A stretch of 52,034 nt of DNA, taken from Paracoccaceae bacterium (lineage in GTDB: Bacteria > Pseudomonadota > Alphaproteobacteria > Rhodobacterales > Rhodobacteraceae). The DNA lies in NCBI GenBank assembly GCA_024636555.1, contig JAGXGW010000079.1, positions 1 through 52,034 of the forward strand, given 5' to 3'. Positions within the stretch are counted from its first letter, which is position 1. Each line of letters begins with the position of its first letter. The notes beneath the pieces were generated by a model, which worked only from the letters and a program-made list of their open reading frames with translations, did not search any database and was not told the origin of the DNA. The translations under genes were made by a program, and so were the position numbers. This document shows, in pieces, positions 9,340 through 18,496 of the stretch.

Positions 9340-10149
9340 TTACAATGTGCCGCGCAGCAACTGGTCCATCGTGATGGACGGCGTGGCACAGCCCGCCTCG
9401 CCCACGACCTTGGCAGGCACGCCCGCCACGGTGGTTTTCGGCGGCACGTCATGCAGCACGACAGAGCCTGCCGCGATACGCGAGCAGTAGCCGATGTGGA
9501 TATTGCCCAGCACCTTGGCCCCTGCCCCGATCAGCACGCCCTCGCCGATCTTGGGATGGCGGTCTTCCTCTTCCTTGCCGGTGCCGCCAAGCGTCACGGA
9601 ATGCAGCATCGATACATTGTCGCCCACAACCGCTGTCTCGCCGATCACGATGGAATGGGCGTGGTCGATCATGATGCCCTTGCCGATACGGGCGGCAGGG
9701 TGGATATCCACGCCGAAAGCCTCGGAGATGCGCATCTGGAAGAAATAGGCCAGATCCTGACGCCCCTTGCGCCAAAGCCAGTGGCCGATGCGATAGGCCT
9801 GAATCGCCTGAAAGCCCTTGAAAAACAACAAGGGTTGCAAGAATCGGTGGCAGGCCGGATCGCGGTCGAACACGGCCATTATGTCGGCGCGCGCGGCCAG
9901 TGCCAGGGCGGGATCGTCACTGTAAGCCTCGTCGCAGATCTCGCGGATCAATTGCTCGGACATCTCGCCCGAGCCAAGCTTGAGCGCCGTGCGGTAAGCG
10001 AGCGCGCATTCGATCGAGCCGTGATGCAGCACACTGGAATGGATCAGGCCCCCCAGCATCGGCTCGTCGGCCACAGCCTTTTCGGCCTCTGTCAGGATAC
10101 GGTTCCAGACCGGGTCGATCTGGGCAAGTTTTGATTTCGTCTTTAGCAT
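9340..10149 (-). CDS. cysE: Serine O-acetyltransferase
   Basis: First committed step of cysteine synthesis: acetyl-CoA plus L-serine to O-acetylserine. The 269-aa protein has the N-terminal helical SATase domain (IDPVWNRILTEAEKAVADEP) and a C-terminal left-handed beta-helix of hexapeptide repeats. The active-site stretch DHAHSIVIGETAVVGDN, the SVTLGGTGKE loop and DRHPKIGEGVLIGAGAKVLGN are plain. The ATG is preceded by AGAGGATAG, supporting it as the true start. The frame remains open for 128 more codons upstream into a DUF7742-like stretch (separate entry). It is read in the same direction as, and just after, the gene transfer agent cluster. Confidence 0.95.
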   Translation of the reverse strand: MLKTKSKLAQIDPVWNRILTEAEKAVADEPMLGGLIHSSVLHHGSIECALAYRTALKLGSGEMSEQLIREICDEAYSDDPALALAARADIMAVFDRDPACHRFLQPLLFFKGFQAIQAYRIGHWLWRKGRQDLAYFFQMRISEAFGVDIHPAARIGKGIMIDHAHSIVIGETAVVGDNVSMLHSVTLGGTGKEEEDRHPKIGEGVLIGAGAKVLGNIHIGYCSRIAAGSVVLHDVPPKTTVAGVPAKVVGEAGCATPSITMDQLLRGTL

Positions 10150-10533
10150 GGCTCTATCCTCTTTGGGGCAATGGTAAACCAATTCGCCCCGACAGGCCAA
10201 ACGCAAAGCGGTGAGGCGCGGAAAAATGCCCGCGGGCAGAGAGGTCGGTTGCCGGTTCCGGCGTTGCAGCACGGCGCACAGGACAAGGATCAGGCAGCGG
10301 GCATAATCCGGATCAAGCAAGGGCGGCTCTGCGGGCAGGGTCACGGCCCGTGCGGCGGCCATCAGCGTGCCGTTGCCCCAACGGGGATGCGCGCGACCAA
10401 AGCGTTTACGGTAGCGATCCGCCGCATCCGCTTGCGCGATCAGTTGCGCGCAGGTGGCGGGGCGCGCACTGGCGGGCAAGCGCAGCAAATGCCGCGCCGC
10501 ACTGGTCAGATCGCCGTGCAGCAACGGGCGCAT
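10150..10533 (-). CDS. DUF7742-like segment open in frame into cysE
   Basis: The stretch starting MRPLLHGDLTSAARHLLRLP, with the later motif RAHPRWGNGTLMAAAR, resembles a small (about 90 aa) Rhodobacteraceae protein of unknown function that I know as DUF7742. Its ATG overlaps the TGA of the last gene transfer agent gene (TGATG), so it looks translated from the same message. Unusually, no stop follows. After about 95 codons the frame continues through about 33 unconserved-looking codons straight into the cysE start at 10149. The product could thus be a 397-aa DUF7742-CysE fusion, or the natural stop has been lost. The domain name is from memory of the family and is moderately sure. Confidence 0.6.
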
Positions 10534-13500
10534 CAGGCGGGAACGGTCAGCGCCGCGCGGTAGCCCGGCCCCACGCGGGCCGAGATTTGTGCCACCTCGA
10601 CGCGGAACGCCCCCGTTGTGCCATCGGCCAGTCGTGCCGCGCCTGAATAGACCCAACCGGGTGCGTCAAGCACGATGTCGCGCTTCAGCACGCTGCCTTG
10701 CCAGATCCGAAGCTGGTAACGCTCTGATTCCTCGCCCAGCGGGATCTCCGGTGCATCCCAGCCGTCGGCATCCAAGCGCCCCCGCCGGACCCATGAGACT
10801 GCGACCGACTGGTCCGCGCCTTGAGTCGCGCGCAAATGCACGGGCGCATAGGGTTTCAGGCCGGTGCCGTCAAAGGCATGCTCTGTCGCGGTGAAGGACG
10901 GATCATCCAACCCGCGCGCGGCCGGACCGACGCGGTAGTGCCGCAACAGCCCCCGCGCCGCATTGGGCAAGGCGATTTGGGGCAGCGTGCCATCCAGCAG
11001 CACGAAATAGCTGCCCTGCGGCCAGACATCCGGCATCACCGCATCGCTGCCAAGCTGGCCGCGCAGCAACAGGTGCAGTCTGTAGGTATCTGGGGCGATC
11101 ATCGTGGCACCGGCGAACTGGAACACCTCCCAGCGGTCAGCCGTGCCATCGCCCAAAGCGGCCAGATTGCCCCCGGCCAGAAGGGTCTGCAGATCAATGG
11201 AGGAGAGCGCAGCGGAGGTCAGTTTGACGCTCACGCTTGCGATTGTGTCCAGCAGTCCGGGCTGTCCCTTGGCAAGCGGGCTCTGGGTCACGCCGATGAT
11301 GGCGCGGCGCTGGACCACTGTGTTGAGGGTGAAACCCGATCCCGTAGCGGAACTGTAGAGCGCCGCTGCCCCCGGCCATGGATCGGCGGTGACGGCCAGA
11401 TGCGGGGCATGGGGTTGCTCGTCGCCCGTCATCAGGGGCAGGTCCATGAACAGCGCAAAGACCGGCAGGGGCGGCAGGAAGGCGGGCATCGCGATGGCAT
11501 CCTCCTCCACCGCCGCGGGCAAATAGACCGACGGGTCAACGCGGGTCGCCTCGATCACCTGACCGCTCGCCAGATCGACGCTGTCGATGCGGTATTGCGC
11601 GCCACTGGCATCATCCTGCAATGTCAGCAGGTCGCCCGCCCCCAGATCCTGACGCGAGGGCGGCAAGCCCAGCCGCAGCCCGTCACGAGCCAGCCGCGCC
11701 TCGACCAGCCAGCGCTCCGCGATCTGGCGCGCCTCGCCGCGCGACAACAACAGCGGCATATCCGATCCCGCCACCGCATGGGTCGCCGCGTCCGGCAGCA
11801 CCGCCTCTTCGGCGGAAGTGACGTAATCGGTGTCGTTCTGGATGAACCGCAGGCGCACACGGCCCGTCATCTCGGCCTCGGCGGCGCGGATATGCTGCGG
11901 ATGCGGCGGGCTGTCGGGCAAATCGGCAAGCGCGCTTTCGGCCACGGGCTGCGCGACACCGTCACGGCGCATCACGAACCGCAGCCTGCCGCCCCGCTCC
12001 ACCGCGTCAAAGCCGTAAGCCAGCATCAGCGGTTGCAATGCGGCGCGCGCATCGCCCACCTGCGCCAGCGCATAGCCGCGCACGATCCCGTGCAAGGCGC
12101 TTGTGTCCTGCCCCGTCAGTCCGGCGCGGGCACAGATCTCGTCCACCACCGAGGCCAGCGAGCGCGCGGCAAGCCGGCCCGTCACCCAATGGCCGCGCGC
12201 GTAATTCGCGGCATCGGCCCAATGCGTCGCATTGGCGGGAAAGAACGGATAGGGGCGCGCGTCCCATGCCCACACGAAAGCACGCGACATATCCAGCATG
12301 CGCCCGCCGTAAACCGCCGAGACGGGGTTGTTCGCGGGCTGGCGCCAGTGGCCCAGCATGGCGCGCAGATATTGCATCTGGATCACCTCGTCCTGCTGGC
12401 CGCTGGAATGATAGGGCACAAAGGATTCCGATGATTTCGGATCCAGAAACACGTTCGGCTGGTTGGTGCCCCTGTCCACGGCGGGGCAGCCCAGTTCGGT
12501 GAACCAGACAGGTTTGGATTGCGGGACCCATGCGGTGGGGGTGGCGCTGCGCGCGCCGCCCACCCGCTCGTGATGGGCATTGGACCACCAGCCCCGAATG
12601 TCCTTGTAGCGCCAGATCCACGGCTCCTGATGCGCGTCATCGGTGATGGGCGTGCGGATCTGCGCCGCGCGCGCCTCCGCAGAGTGGTAGAACCAGTCAA
12701 AGCCCTCGCCGCCCTCGATATTGGCGCGCAGATAGGCGGGATTGTAGATCGTTTTCCAGTCCGTATCGAGATGGTCACGCCCGTCGCGCCAATCCGACAG
12801 CGGCATGTAATTGTCGATCCCGACAAAGTCGATCTGCGGATCGGCCCAGAGCGGATCAAGATGGAAGAACCTGTCGCCGCTGCCGTCCGAGGGCTGGTAG
12901 CCGGAATATTCGGACCAGTCGGCGGCATAGCTGATCTTGACCGACGGCCCCAGAATGGCGCGGGCCTGTGCGGCCAGCGCGCGCAACGCGGCCACAGCGG
13001 GAAAGCTGTGATCCGGCCCGCGCAACTGCGTCAGCCCGCGCATTTCCGAGCCGATGCAGAAGCTGTCCACCCCGCCCGCAGCGGCACATAATGCGGCGTG
13101 ATGCAGGATGAAGCGGTTGTAGCGCCATTCCTGCGGGCCATGATAGGCGACATGCCCCTGCGTCACGGTGAAATGCGCGGCCTGCGCGCTGCCGAAAAAC
13201 GCCGCTACCTCGGCCTCGGCCTGCGCGGTGCCATCGGGCGTGCCGGGCTGGCCCGGCGCCTTTGATCCGGTGATCCGCCCGCGCCATGGCAGCACAGGCT
13301 GGTGCGCGGCATCGGAATAGGGATCGGGCCGACCGTTGCCCGCCAACTGCTCCATCAGGATGAAGGGATAGACCATCACCGCCTGCCCCTCGGCCGCAAG
13401 CCGCCGGATCGCACCGATCACAGAGGCATCGGCAGGCGTGCCGCCATAGACGGGCCTGCCCTCAAGCTGGGCGATGGTCATGGCCTGCGAACGGGTGAGG

Positions 13501-14456
13501 CCGGAGACAGACCACGGCATTTCCGCACCGTCGAATTCCACCTGCTCCACCTTTGGCCGGATCGTGCAATCCGCGCAGCGCAGATCATCCCCGAACCAGC
13601 TTACAATCAGCGAGGTGGCGCGGCATTCGGGTGCCTCGATCCGCAGCCTGTCAATCGAGGTGACAAGATCGGGCTGGCCGGAGGGCGAGTTGATGTTGGC
13701 GCTGCGCGCCTGCCCCGGCCCGTAGACATAGCTGACAGGCGTATCTGCCAGCGCATATTCGCCACTGCCCGGCATCATCGCCACCGCCCGCACCAGATGC
13801 GCGGGGTCGGGATCGGCGGCACCGGGACCAAGCTGGTCGGGGCGCAGCACCTCGAACTCGAACTGCGGCACGCGGTTGCCGGAGCGGCCCAGCGGCAATT
13901 CCTCGAACACCACATAGGCGGTGCCGCGATAGGCAGGTACCTGCCCCGCACCCTCGATTGCCTCGATCACCGGATCGGGCATCTGTCCCGCGTCACCGCG
14001 ATAGACCCGCATGTTCAGATCGCGCACCGGAACCTCTGTCCCATCGGCCCAGACGCGCGGCACACCCGCAATCTCGCCCTCGCACAGAGCCAGCGCAAGG
14101 CTGATCGTATAGCTGTATTGCGTCTCGGTCAGCCGTGGCTTGCCCTTGCCGCCGCCGCTTTGCGTGACGGTTGCGGTTTCGCGGAACTCGCTGGCCCAGA
14201 TGACATGCCCGCCGATCCGCATCCGGCCGTAAACCTGCGCGACCGCCTCACCCTCGCCCGATCCGGTCAGGCGCAGGCGGTCGACGCGACCCGTCTCGAC
14301 CGCCCGCGCGCCCTGCCCGAGCAGTCTTTGGTCAATCGCCCGCCCGATGGTGGCCCCTGCAAGACGGCCCACCGCGACCATCGACAGGCCCAGTGCCGTG
14401 CCGCCGATAGAGCCGCCAATGGCCGCGCCTGCAGCGGACAGAAGTATCGTTGCCAT
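10533..14456 (-). CDS. Gene transfer agent tail-tip protein with TIM-barrel-like domain (RcGTA g15 type)
   Basis: Very large (1307 aa) last structural gene of the GTA. The N-terminus has Gly/Ala-rich hydrophobic repeats (AAGAAIGGSIGGTALG). Residues about 400-700 look like the glycoside-hydrolase TIM-barrel-like domain of this family (GGVDSFCIGSEMRGLTQ, FVGIDNYMPLSDWRD, PVWFTELGCPAVDRGTNQPN). The remainder is phage-tail-like, with a beta-rich C-terminal domain. In the gene transfer agent of Rhodobacter capsulatus this protein forms the megatron/tip that contacts and penetrates the recipient envelope. TAATG joins it to the peptidase gene upstream, and it has a GGAAAGGG ribosome site. Ends next to the DUF7742 segment. 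Confidence 0.93.
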   Translation of the reverse strand: MATILLSAAGAAIGGSIGGTALGLSMVAVGRLAGATIGRAIDQRLLGQGARAVETGRVDRLRLTGSGEGEAVAQVYGRMRIGGHVIWASEFRETATVTQSGGGKGKPRLTETQYSYTISLALALCEGEIAGVPRVWADGTEVPVRDLNMRVYRGDAGQMPDPVIEAIEGAGQVPAYRGTAYVVFEELPLGRSGNRVPQFEFEVLRPDQLGPGAADPDPAHLVRAVAMMPGSGEYALADTPVSYVYGPGQARSANINSPSGQPDLVTSIDRLRIEAPECRATSLIVSWFGDDLRCADCTIRPKVEQVEFDGAEMPWSVSGLTRSQAMTIAQLEGRPVYGGTPADASVIGAIRRLAAEGQAVMVYPFILMEQLAGNGRPDPYSDAAHQPVLPWRGRITGSKAPGQPGTPDGTAQAEAEVAAFFGSAQAAHFTVTQGHVAYHGPQEWRYNRFILHHAALCAAAGGVDSFCIGSEMRGLTQLRGPDHSFPAVAALRALAAQARAILGPSVKISYAADWSEYSGYQPSDGSGDRFFHLDPLWADPQIDFVGIDNYMPLSDWRDGRDHLDTDWKTIYNPAYLRANIEGGEGFDWFYHSAEARAAQIRTPITDDAHQEPWIWRYKDIRGWWSNAHHERVGGARSATPTAWVPQSKPVWFTELGCPAVDRGTNQPNVFLDPKSSESFVPYHSSGQQDEVIQMQYLRAMLGHWRQPANNPVSAVYGGRMLDMSRAFVWAWDARPYPFFPANATHWADAANYARGHWVTGRLAARSLASVVDEICARAGLTGQDTSALHGIVRGYALAQVGDARAALQPLMLAYGFDAVERGGRLRFVMRRDGVAQPVAESALADLPDSPPHPQHIRAAEAEMTGRVRLRFIQNDTDYVTSAEEAVLPDAATHAVAGSDMPLLLSRGEARQIAERWLVEARLARDGLRLGLPPSRQDLGAGDLLTLQDDASGAQYRIDSVDLASGQVIEATRVDPSVYLPAAVEEDAIAMPAFLPPLPVFALFMDLPLMTGDEQPHAPHLAVTADPWPGAAALYSSATGSGFTLNTVVQRRAIIGVTQSPLAKGQPGLLDTIASVSVKLTSAALSSIDLQTLLAGGNLAALGDGTADRWEVFQFAGATMIAPDTYRLHLLLRGQLGSDAVMPDVWPQGSYFVLLDGTLPQIALPNAARGLLRHYRVGPAARGLDDPSFTATEHAFDGTGLKPYAPVHLRATQGADQSVAVSWVRRGRLDADGWDAPEIPLGEESERYQLRIWQGSVLKRDIVLDAPGWVYSGAARLADGTTGAFRVEVAQISARVGPGYRAALTVPA

Positions 14457-14902
14457 TATTGAACCCTTTCCGGAAAGACGAACCGTGCCGCGATGCGCCG
14501 CTGCCATGCAGGGCCAAGCGCGCTTTCAACCACCCCGTGCCCCGAATAGGCATGGATCACGCCGGGGCCTGCGGGGCCTTGTGTCAGAATGCCCAGATGT
14601 TTGGCGACCGATCCGGCGCGCAGACGGAACAACAGAACCGCACCGGGGGGCGGCGGTTCGGGCGCGGGCTGGAAATGCCGCGCCATCGCCTGCCAGAGCC
14701 ATTCCTGCGCCTGCGGCTCGGACCAGTCCGGCGTATAGGGCGGCACCGCCTCAGGTTCCGGCCCCACAAGTTCGCGCCAGAGGCCACGGATCAGACCCAG
14801 ACAATCGCAGCCCGCGCCTTTGACCGAGGCCTGATGCCGGAACGGTGTGCCGATCCAGCCGCGCGCGGCGGTGACGATCCTGTCGCTGTCGGTGCCGCTC
14901 AT
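14456..14902 (-). CDS. GTA NlpC/P60 peptidase (RcGTA g14 type)
   Basis: Cell-wall peptidase of 148 aa carried on the GTA tail, expected to cut peptidoglycan cross-links during DNA delivery. NlpC/P60 marks: ARGWIGTPFRHQASVKGAGCDCLGL with catalytic Cys34, and catalytic His in SVAKHLGIL (about residue 107). ATGA overlap with the preceding DUF2163 gene fixes the start and shows coupled translation. A start upstream at 15040 would run inside that gene and is rejected. Confidence 0.93.
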   Translation of the reverse strand: MSGTDSDRIVTAARGWIGTPFRHQASVKGAGCDCLGLIRGLWRELVGPEPEAVPPYTPDWSEPQAQEWLWQAMARHFQPAPEPPPPGAVLLFRLRAGSVAKHLGILTQGPAGPGVIHAYSGHGVVESALGPAWQRRIAARFVFPERVQ

Positions 14903-15792
14903 CGACGGCTGCCGCCACTCAACCTGCCGGATTGCCCCGGTTCGCTCAGCAACCAGCCATCGCCGGGAAGATCGGGAAAGCCCTGAAAATTGACCAGATT
15001 GCCGAATTTGGCGCGGCATGTGCCGAACCGTTTGTCGCAACCCGCAATCGCGGTGACATGGTCACCGGGGGCGAGCGTGGCGCGCAACGGCTCCCACAAC
15101 TCGATCACGCGCGTGCCGCCGTCAAGGCTGTCGCGCTTGATTGCTGCGCCCAGCCCTGCGGCTGCCCCATCCAGCACCACCACACGCCCCCGCCGGAACC
15201 AGCCCGGCACATAGCCGGCCCCGCCCGCAAGACGCAGGATGCGCCCCTCCTCGCTGGCGCTGACCGGCAGAGTAAGGGCGAAATCCGGTGAGGACAGATC
15301 GACACGGCAGGCCGCATCGCCCAGAACGGCGGTGCAGGGCTTTTGATAGACACGGCCCAAAGGACGGTTCAGCGCCTCGGTCAGACCGCGCAATTCTGCG
15401 GTAAAGGCGGCACCCGCGCGGCGCATCTCGCCGATGGTGCCGCGAAACAGCAAGGCGCGCTGCGCGGGCGCGGCCCAGTTCACCCGCCAGCAGCGCACGT
15501 CAGCGCCGTCGAAACGGCCGGCCTCGATATCCGCTTCGGAAATCGCGCTGCTTTGCAGCACACCGAGCGCCTCGGTATTGTCCACCGACAGCCCTGTCGA
15601 TTGGTGCAGGCTGCGCGCGGCCAGTCCGCTTTCGGCACGAAATACTACCCCATCGAATGTCAGGGGCAGATCGTGATCGGTGAAGCCGAAGACGGTGCCA
15701 TCCGTCCGCGTGACGGCCCATGCATGGCACAATGTGGTCAGCCCGCCTGCCAGATGGGCCTGCAATGCCACCTCGCCCGCACCCGCGCTCAT
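14899..15792 (-). CDS. GTA hub protein, DUF2163 (RcGTA g13 type)
   Basis: Protein of 297 aa of the DUF2163/BR0599 family found in GTAs and related phages. Typical stretches are TLCHAWAVTRTDGTVFGFTDHDLPL near the N-terminus, VDNTEALGVLQSSAISEADIEAGRFDGADV, and the cysteine-rich end GCDKRFGTCRAKFGNLVNFQGFPDLPG. The cysteines near the C-terminus are a known feature of the hub, possibly metal binding. It should sit between the distal tail ring and the peptidase/tip proteins. Starts with an ATGA overlap on the upstream DUF2460 gene. Confidence 0.92.
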   Translation of the reverse strand: MSAGAGEVALQAHLAGGLTTLCHAWAVTRTDGTVFGFTDHDLPLTFDGVVFRAESGLAARSLHQSTGLSVDNTEALGVLQSSAISEADIEAGRFDGADVRCWRVNWAAPAQRALLFRGTIGEMRRAGAAFTAELRGLTEALNRPLGRVYQKPCTAVLGDAACRVDLSSPDFALTLPVSASEEGRILRLAGGAGYVPGWFRRGRVVVLDGAAAGLGAAIKRDSLDGGTRVIELWEPLRATLAPGDHVTAIAGCDKRFGTCRAKFGNLVNFQGFPDLPGDGWLLSEPGQSGRLSGGSRR

Positions 15793-16421
15793 AACCGCAC
15801 CTCAAGCACAGGAACGCGCGGCACCTCGCCTGCCTGAAAGCTGGCAACACTGGTGGCGATGCGGTCGGTATCGAACCGCACCGGCACGTCAAACTCGAAC
15901 CCCGCTGTCAGTTCCAGCCCGATGGTGGGGGCCTCTGTCAGCGTGACGAGACCTGTTGTCAGGTCCACCTCGAAATCGACGCCCTCGTAAAGCCGCGTCT
16001 CCTCGATCGCCAGCACCACGGTGCCCAGCACAGGCTTTACGATGGGGCGCGTATAGCTCTGGTCACCCGAGCGGTAGGATTTGACGAGCTGGAACACCCG
16101 TGTCACCCCGTCGCCGCGCCCGATCACCTGGTCACCCGCGCCGGGCTTTCCCGATGGCAGGCAGGACCGGAAATCCGCCCAGTCTTGCCAGCGAAAGGCG
16201 AACATCTGCCCGCGGCGCGCCTCGAAAAACGCGATCAGCCGCTCCATATCGTCAAGCGAGCGCAGCCCCAGCCCCGCATCATAGCGGCGGCGCGAATGCG
16301 CCCAAGGCGTGTTGCGCTCCTCGAACCCGTTGGCGAGGGTGACGATATCGGTGCGCCGCTCCGGCCCGCCGACCGATCCGAAACTCAGACTTGCGGGAAA
16401 CCGCACCTCGTGAAAGCTCAT
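15789..16421 (-). CDS. GTA distal tail protein, DUF2460 (RcGTA g12 type)
   Basis: Protein of 210 aa that in RcGTA forms the distal ring of the tail tube. Family marks: MSFHEVRFPASLSFGSVGGPERRTDIV at the start, the FFEARRGQMFAFRWQDWADF stretch, and a beta-rich second half (GLVTLTEAPTIGLELTAGFEFDVPVRFDTD). An AGGAAGGG box precedes the start. The gap of 17 bases from the tape-measure gene is the only real gap within the baseplate block. Confidence 0.92.
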   Translation of the reverse strand: MSFHEVRFPASLSFGSVGGPERRTDIVTLANGFEERNTPWAHSRRRYDAGLGLRSLDDMERLIAFFEARRGQMFAFRWQDWADFRSCLPSGKPGAGDQVIGRGDGVTRVFQLVKSYRSGDQSYTRPIVKPVLGTVVLAIEETRLYEGVDFEVDLTTGLVTLTEAPTIGLELTAGFEFDVPVRFDTDRIATSVASFQAGEVPRVPVLEVRL

Positions 16422-16438
16422 GGCCTGTTCCCTTCCTG

Positions 16439-17101
16439 TCAGCGGTTGCGCTGGCCCTGCCCCAGCAACCGGCTCATCTGCGCGGCGATCTGCGATTGCG
16501 ACCGCTCGAAACCCGCCACATCCGGCGTTTGGATATTGATGACCACGTTGACAGGCCCGCCACCGCCGGCACCGCGCACGCCCAGCTTGCCGTCGGGACC
16601 GCGCGCCAGCGGCATGATCGCCTCCGGCCCCGCCTCGCCCATCAGGCCCAGCCCGCCACGCATCGGGAACATGGTCGCGCCCGAGACGATGCCACCGCTG
16701 GCAAAGGGCATGACGCGGCCTTGGGTGAAGCTGCCGCCCTGCGCAAACGGCAGAACGCCCCCCATCAGCGCGCCCACCCCCTTGGACAACAACCCGCCGA
16801 AATGTTCGGTCACCGGTCGCAGGGCCGATTGATAGGTGGTGTTGACCAAGCTGGTGGCTACGGTGCGCAACGCATCCGACAGTTTCATCCCGTCAAAGGC
16901 CACCCCGTCGAAGGCGCGGCGCAGACCGCCGCTGAACCCGCGCTCCAGCGTGCCGAGGTCACGGCCCGTATCGGCCAGCGCGCGGCGCATCCGCTGCAAT
17001 TCACCGTCAAAGGCGCCAGCGACATTGGCCGCAGCCCCCAGAGAGGTATCAAGCGCAGTGACCTGATCCTGAAACGCCTCGATCTTTTGCAAATCGGTCA
17101 T
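16439..17101 (-). CDS. GTA tail tape measure protein (RcGTA g11 type)
   Basis: Short tape measure of 220 aa, fitting the short GTA tail. Residues about 1-60 are helical and heptad-rich. The middle is Gly-rich (KGVGALMGGVLPFAQGGSF), including the GEAGPEAIMPLARG stretch typical of this family near residue 160. It begins with an ATGA overlap on the upstream DUF2376-like gene. The protein should line the tail tube and set its length. Confidence 0.92.
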   Translation of the reverse strand: MTDLQKIEAFQDQVTALDTSLGAAANVAGAFDGELQRMRRALADTGRDLGTLERGFSGGLRRAFDGVAFDGMKLSDALRTVATSLVNTTYQSALRPVTEHFGGLLSKGVGALMGGVLPFAQGGSFTQGRVMPFASGGIVSGATMFPMRGGLGLMGEAGPEAIMPLARGPDGKLGVRGAGGGGPVNVVINIQTPDVAGFERSQSQIAAQMSRLLGQGQRNR

Positions 17102-17310
17102 TGGGTCATCCCCTCATCGGATGGTTTCGCGGGATCGGGATAGGCCTGCATCAGCCGGTCCAGTGCGTGTCGGCCCAGCGGGGCCTGCCCCGCGTCGCGT
17201 CCCAGCATCAGCGCCAGTTCGGCAGGCGTCAGCGCCCAGAACTGGACGGGTTGGAGGCGCAAGACGCGCATCCCCGACCGCATCAGGCCGGGCCAGTCAA
17301 TCTGGGGCAT
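17098..17310 (-). CDS. GTA tail assembly chaperone-like protein (RcGTA g10.1 type, DUF2376)
   Basis: Small protein of 70 aa beginning MPQIDWPGLMRSGMRVLRLQPVQFWALTPAEL. The WALTPAEL..MLG signature marks the TAC_phg/DUF2376 family encoded between the gp10 and tape-measure genes of GTAs. It probably chaperones the tape measure during tail assembly. Two adjacent ATGs are possible (17313 and 17310); the second is chosen because GGAGG then sits 5 bases away. The gene overlaps the end of the gp10-like gene by 14 bases in another frame. Confidence 0.85.
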   Translation of the reverse strand: MPQIDWPGLMRSGMRVLRLQPVQFWALTPAELALMLGRDAGQAPLGRHALDRLMQAYPDPAKPSDEGMTQ

Positions 17311-17635
17311 CATCGCCTCCGTTACCCGGCAGGCTGAAGGCGCGCACCAGAAGCAGTGCCGCCGCCTGCGCCGCCGCCACAGGCCCGCCCGCGATATCGG
17401 CGGCCAGCAGATCGGCACTGACACCGCGCCAGCCGCCGCCACGCAGCCCCGCGACGATCAATGACATCACATCGCGACTGGAATAGCGCCCCGCCTCGAA
17501 GCGGATGACCAGATCGACAAGGCTGTCCTCGCCCAGCCCCGCCTCCAGCGCGGCCAAAGCGCCCAGCGTCAGCCGCAGCACATGGCGCTGCCCGTCGATC
17601 TCCAGCGCCACCTCGCCCGCCCATGGGTTCACCAT
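17297..17635 (-). CDS. GTA gp10-like tail assembly protein (RcGTA g10 type)
   Basis: Protein of 112 aa. MVNPWAGEVALEIDGQRHVLRLTLGALAALE is the classic opening of the GTA gp10/gene-transfer-agent TAC family, followed by DSLVDLVIRFEAGRYSSRDV. The product is thought to be a tail assembly chaperone and not a virion part. Its ATG lies one base after the TGA of the major tail gene. The C-terminus overlaps the next gene. Confidence 0.9.
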   Translation of the reverse strand: MVNPWAGEVALEIDGQRHVLRLTLGALAALEAGLGEDSLVDLVIRFEAGRYSSRDVMSLIVAGLRGGGWRGVSADLLAADIAGGPVAAAQAAALLLVRAFSLPGNGGDDAPD

Positions 17636-17636
17636 G

Positions 17637-18050
17637 TCAAAGCGCCGTAAAGCCAAGCGCGCCGGCAGAGGCGAGCGAGACCTCGTAGGTCGCCTCGCCA
17701 TTATGGCTGCCCGCATATTCGATACTGGTCAGTTGGAACGCTCCCTCCACGATGCCAAAATCGGGGATCACGATCTGGAAACCCGGCGTCTCGCCGTCAA
17801 AGAATATTTGGCGCGCGCGTTCGTCACTGGCGGCGTCGCGGAACACGCCCGAGCCGCTGATCGCCGCCGATTTGACGCCAGCCCCTGCCAGCAACTCGCG
17901 CCAGCCGCCCTGACTTTCGAGACTGGTCACATCGACGCTTTCCGCGTTGAAACTGACCCGCGTGGCGCGCAGCCCCGCCATCGTCTCGAACTGGCCATCG
18001 CCTGTCATATCCACCTTGACCAAAAGGTCCTTGCCGTTCTGGGCACCCAT
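17637..18050 (-). CDS. GTA major tail protein (RcGTA g9 type)
   Basis: Protein of 137 aa of the TP901-1-like major tail family that polymerises into the tail tube. It begins MGAQNGKDLLVKVDMTGDGQFETMAGLRATRV and includes NAESVDVTSLESQGGWRELL, both characteristic of this GTA protein. Strong AGGAGGGG ribosome site 6 bases before the ATG, fitting a highly expressed structural protein. It is separated by 23 bases from the tail terminator gene upstream. Confidence 0.93.
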   Translation of the reverse strand: MGAQNGKDLLVKVDMTGDGQFETMAGLRATRVSFNAESVDVTSLESQGGWRELLAGAGVKSAAISGSGVFRDAASDERARQIFFDGETPGFQIVIPDFGIVEGAFQLTSIEYAGSHNGEATYEVSLASAGALGFTAL

Positions 18051-18073
18051 GGCGACCCCTCCTGTTCGTGAAC

Positions 18074-18496
18074 TCAGATATCATCCAGCCGCGCGCGAAA
18101 GATCAGGTCGATCCGTCTACGCTGGCCCGAACCGTCCCGTTTTGCCGTGGCGCGCAGGAAGTGCAGCGACACCAGCCGCCCGCGTGTCAGCACCAGTTCC
18201 TGCGCCAGACCGGGGGCCGCCAGGGCATCACAGACAGCCGCCGCCACCGTCTTGGCCTGCTGGAACCCCGCCACATCCGCGACAACCGAAAGGCTGATCT
18301 CGTGATCCGCACCGCTGGCCGAACCGTCCGAACGGTCACGCACCACTTCCGGCCCGAGGCTCAGGTAGAGCGGCGGCACCGTGCCTGCGGGCAGGGCATC
18401 ATGGATCGCGCCGTTCAGCAGCGCATTCAAAGCGGAATCGGCCGCCAGATGGGCGAACAGCGCCGCTTGCAACGCGGCTGCACTTGCATAGCTCAT
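18074..18496 (-). CDS. GTA tail terminator, DUF3168 (RcGTA g8 type)
   Basis: Protein of 140 aa in the DUF3168 family that caps the tail tube where it meets the head connector. MSYASAAALQAALFAHLAADSALNALLNGAIHDALP and YLSLGPEVVRDRSD are family-typical. The ATGA overlap with the head-closure gene defines the start, and CTCCTC in the opposite strand gives GAGGAGG just upstream as ribosome site. An in-frame extension to 18859 runs inside the closure gene and is rejected. Confidence 0.9.
   Translation of the reverse strand: MSYASAAALQAALFAHLAADSALNALLNGAIHDALPAGTVPPLYLSLGPEVVRDRSDGSASGADHEISLSVVADVAGFQQAKTVAAAVCDALAAPGLAQELVLTRGRLVSLHFLRATAKRDGSGQRRRIDLIFRARLDDI

Noticed and set aside
10821..14462. 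Long open frames on the + strand opposite the GTA tip gene (537 and 386 codons)
   Set aside because: They mirror the strongly supported g15 frame, have no ribosome site and read as Arg/His/Gln-rich nonsense typical of antisense frames in GC-rich DNA.
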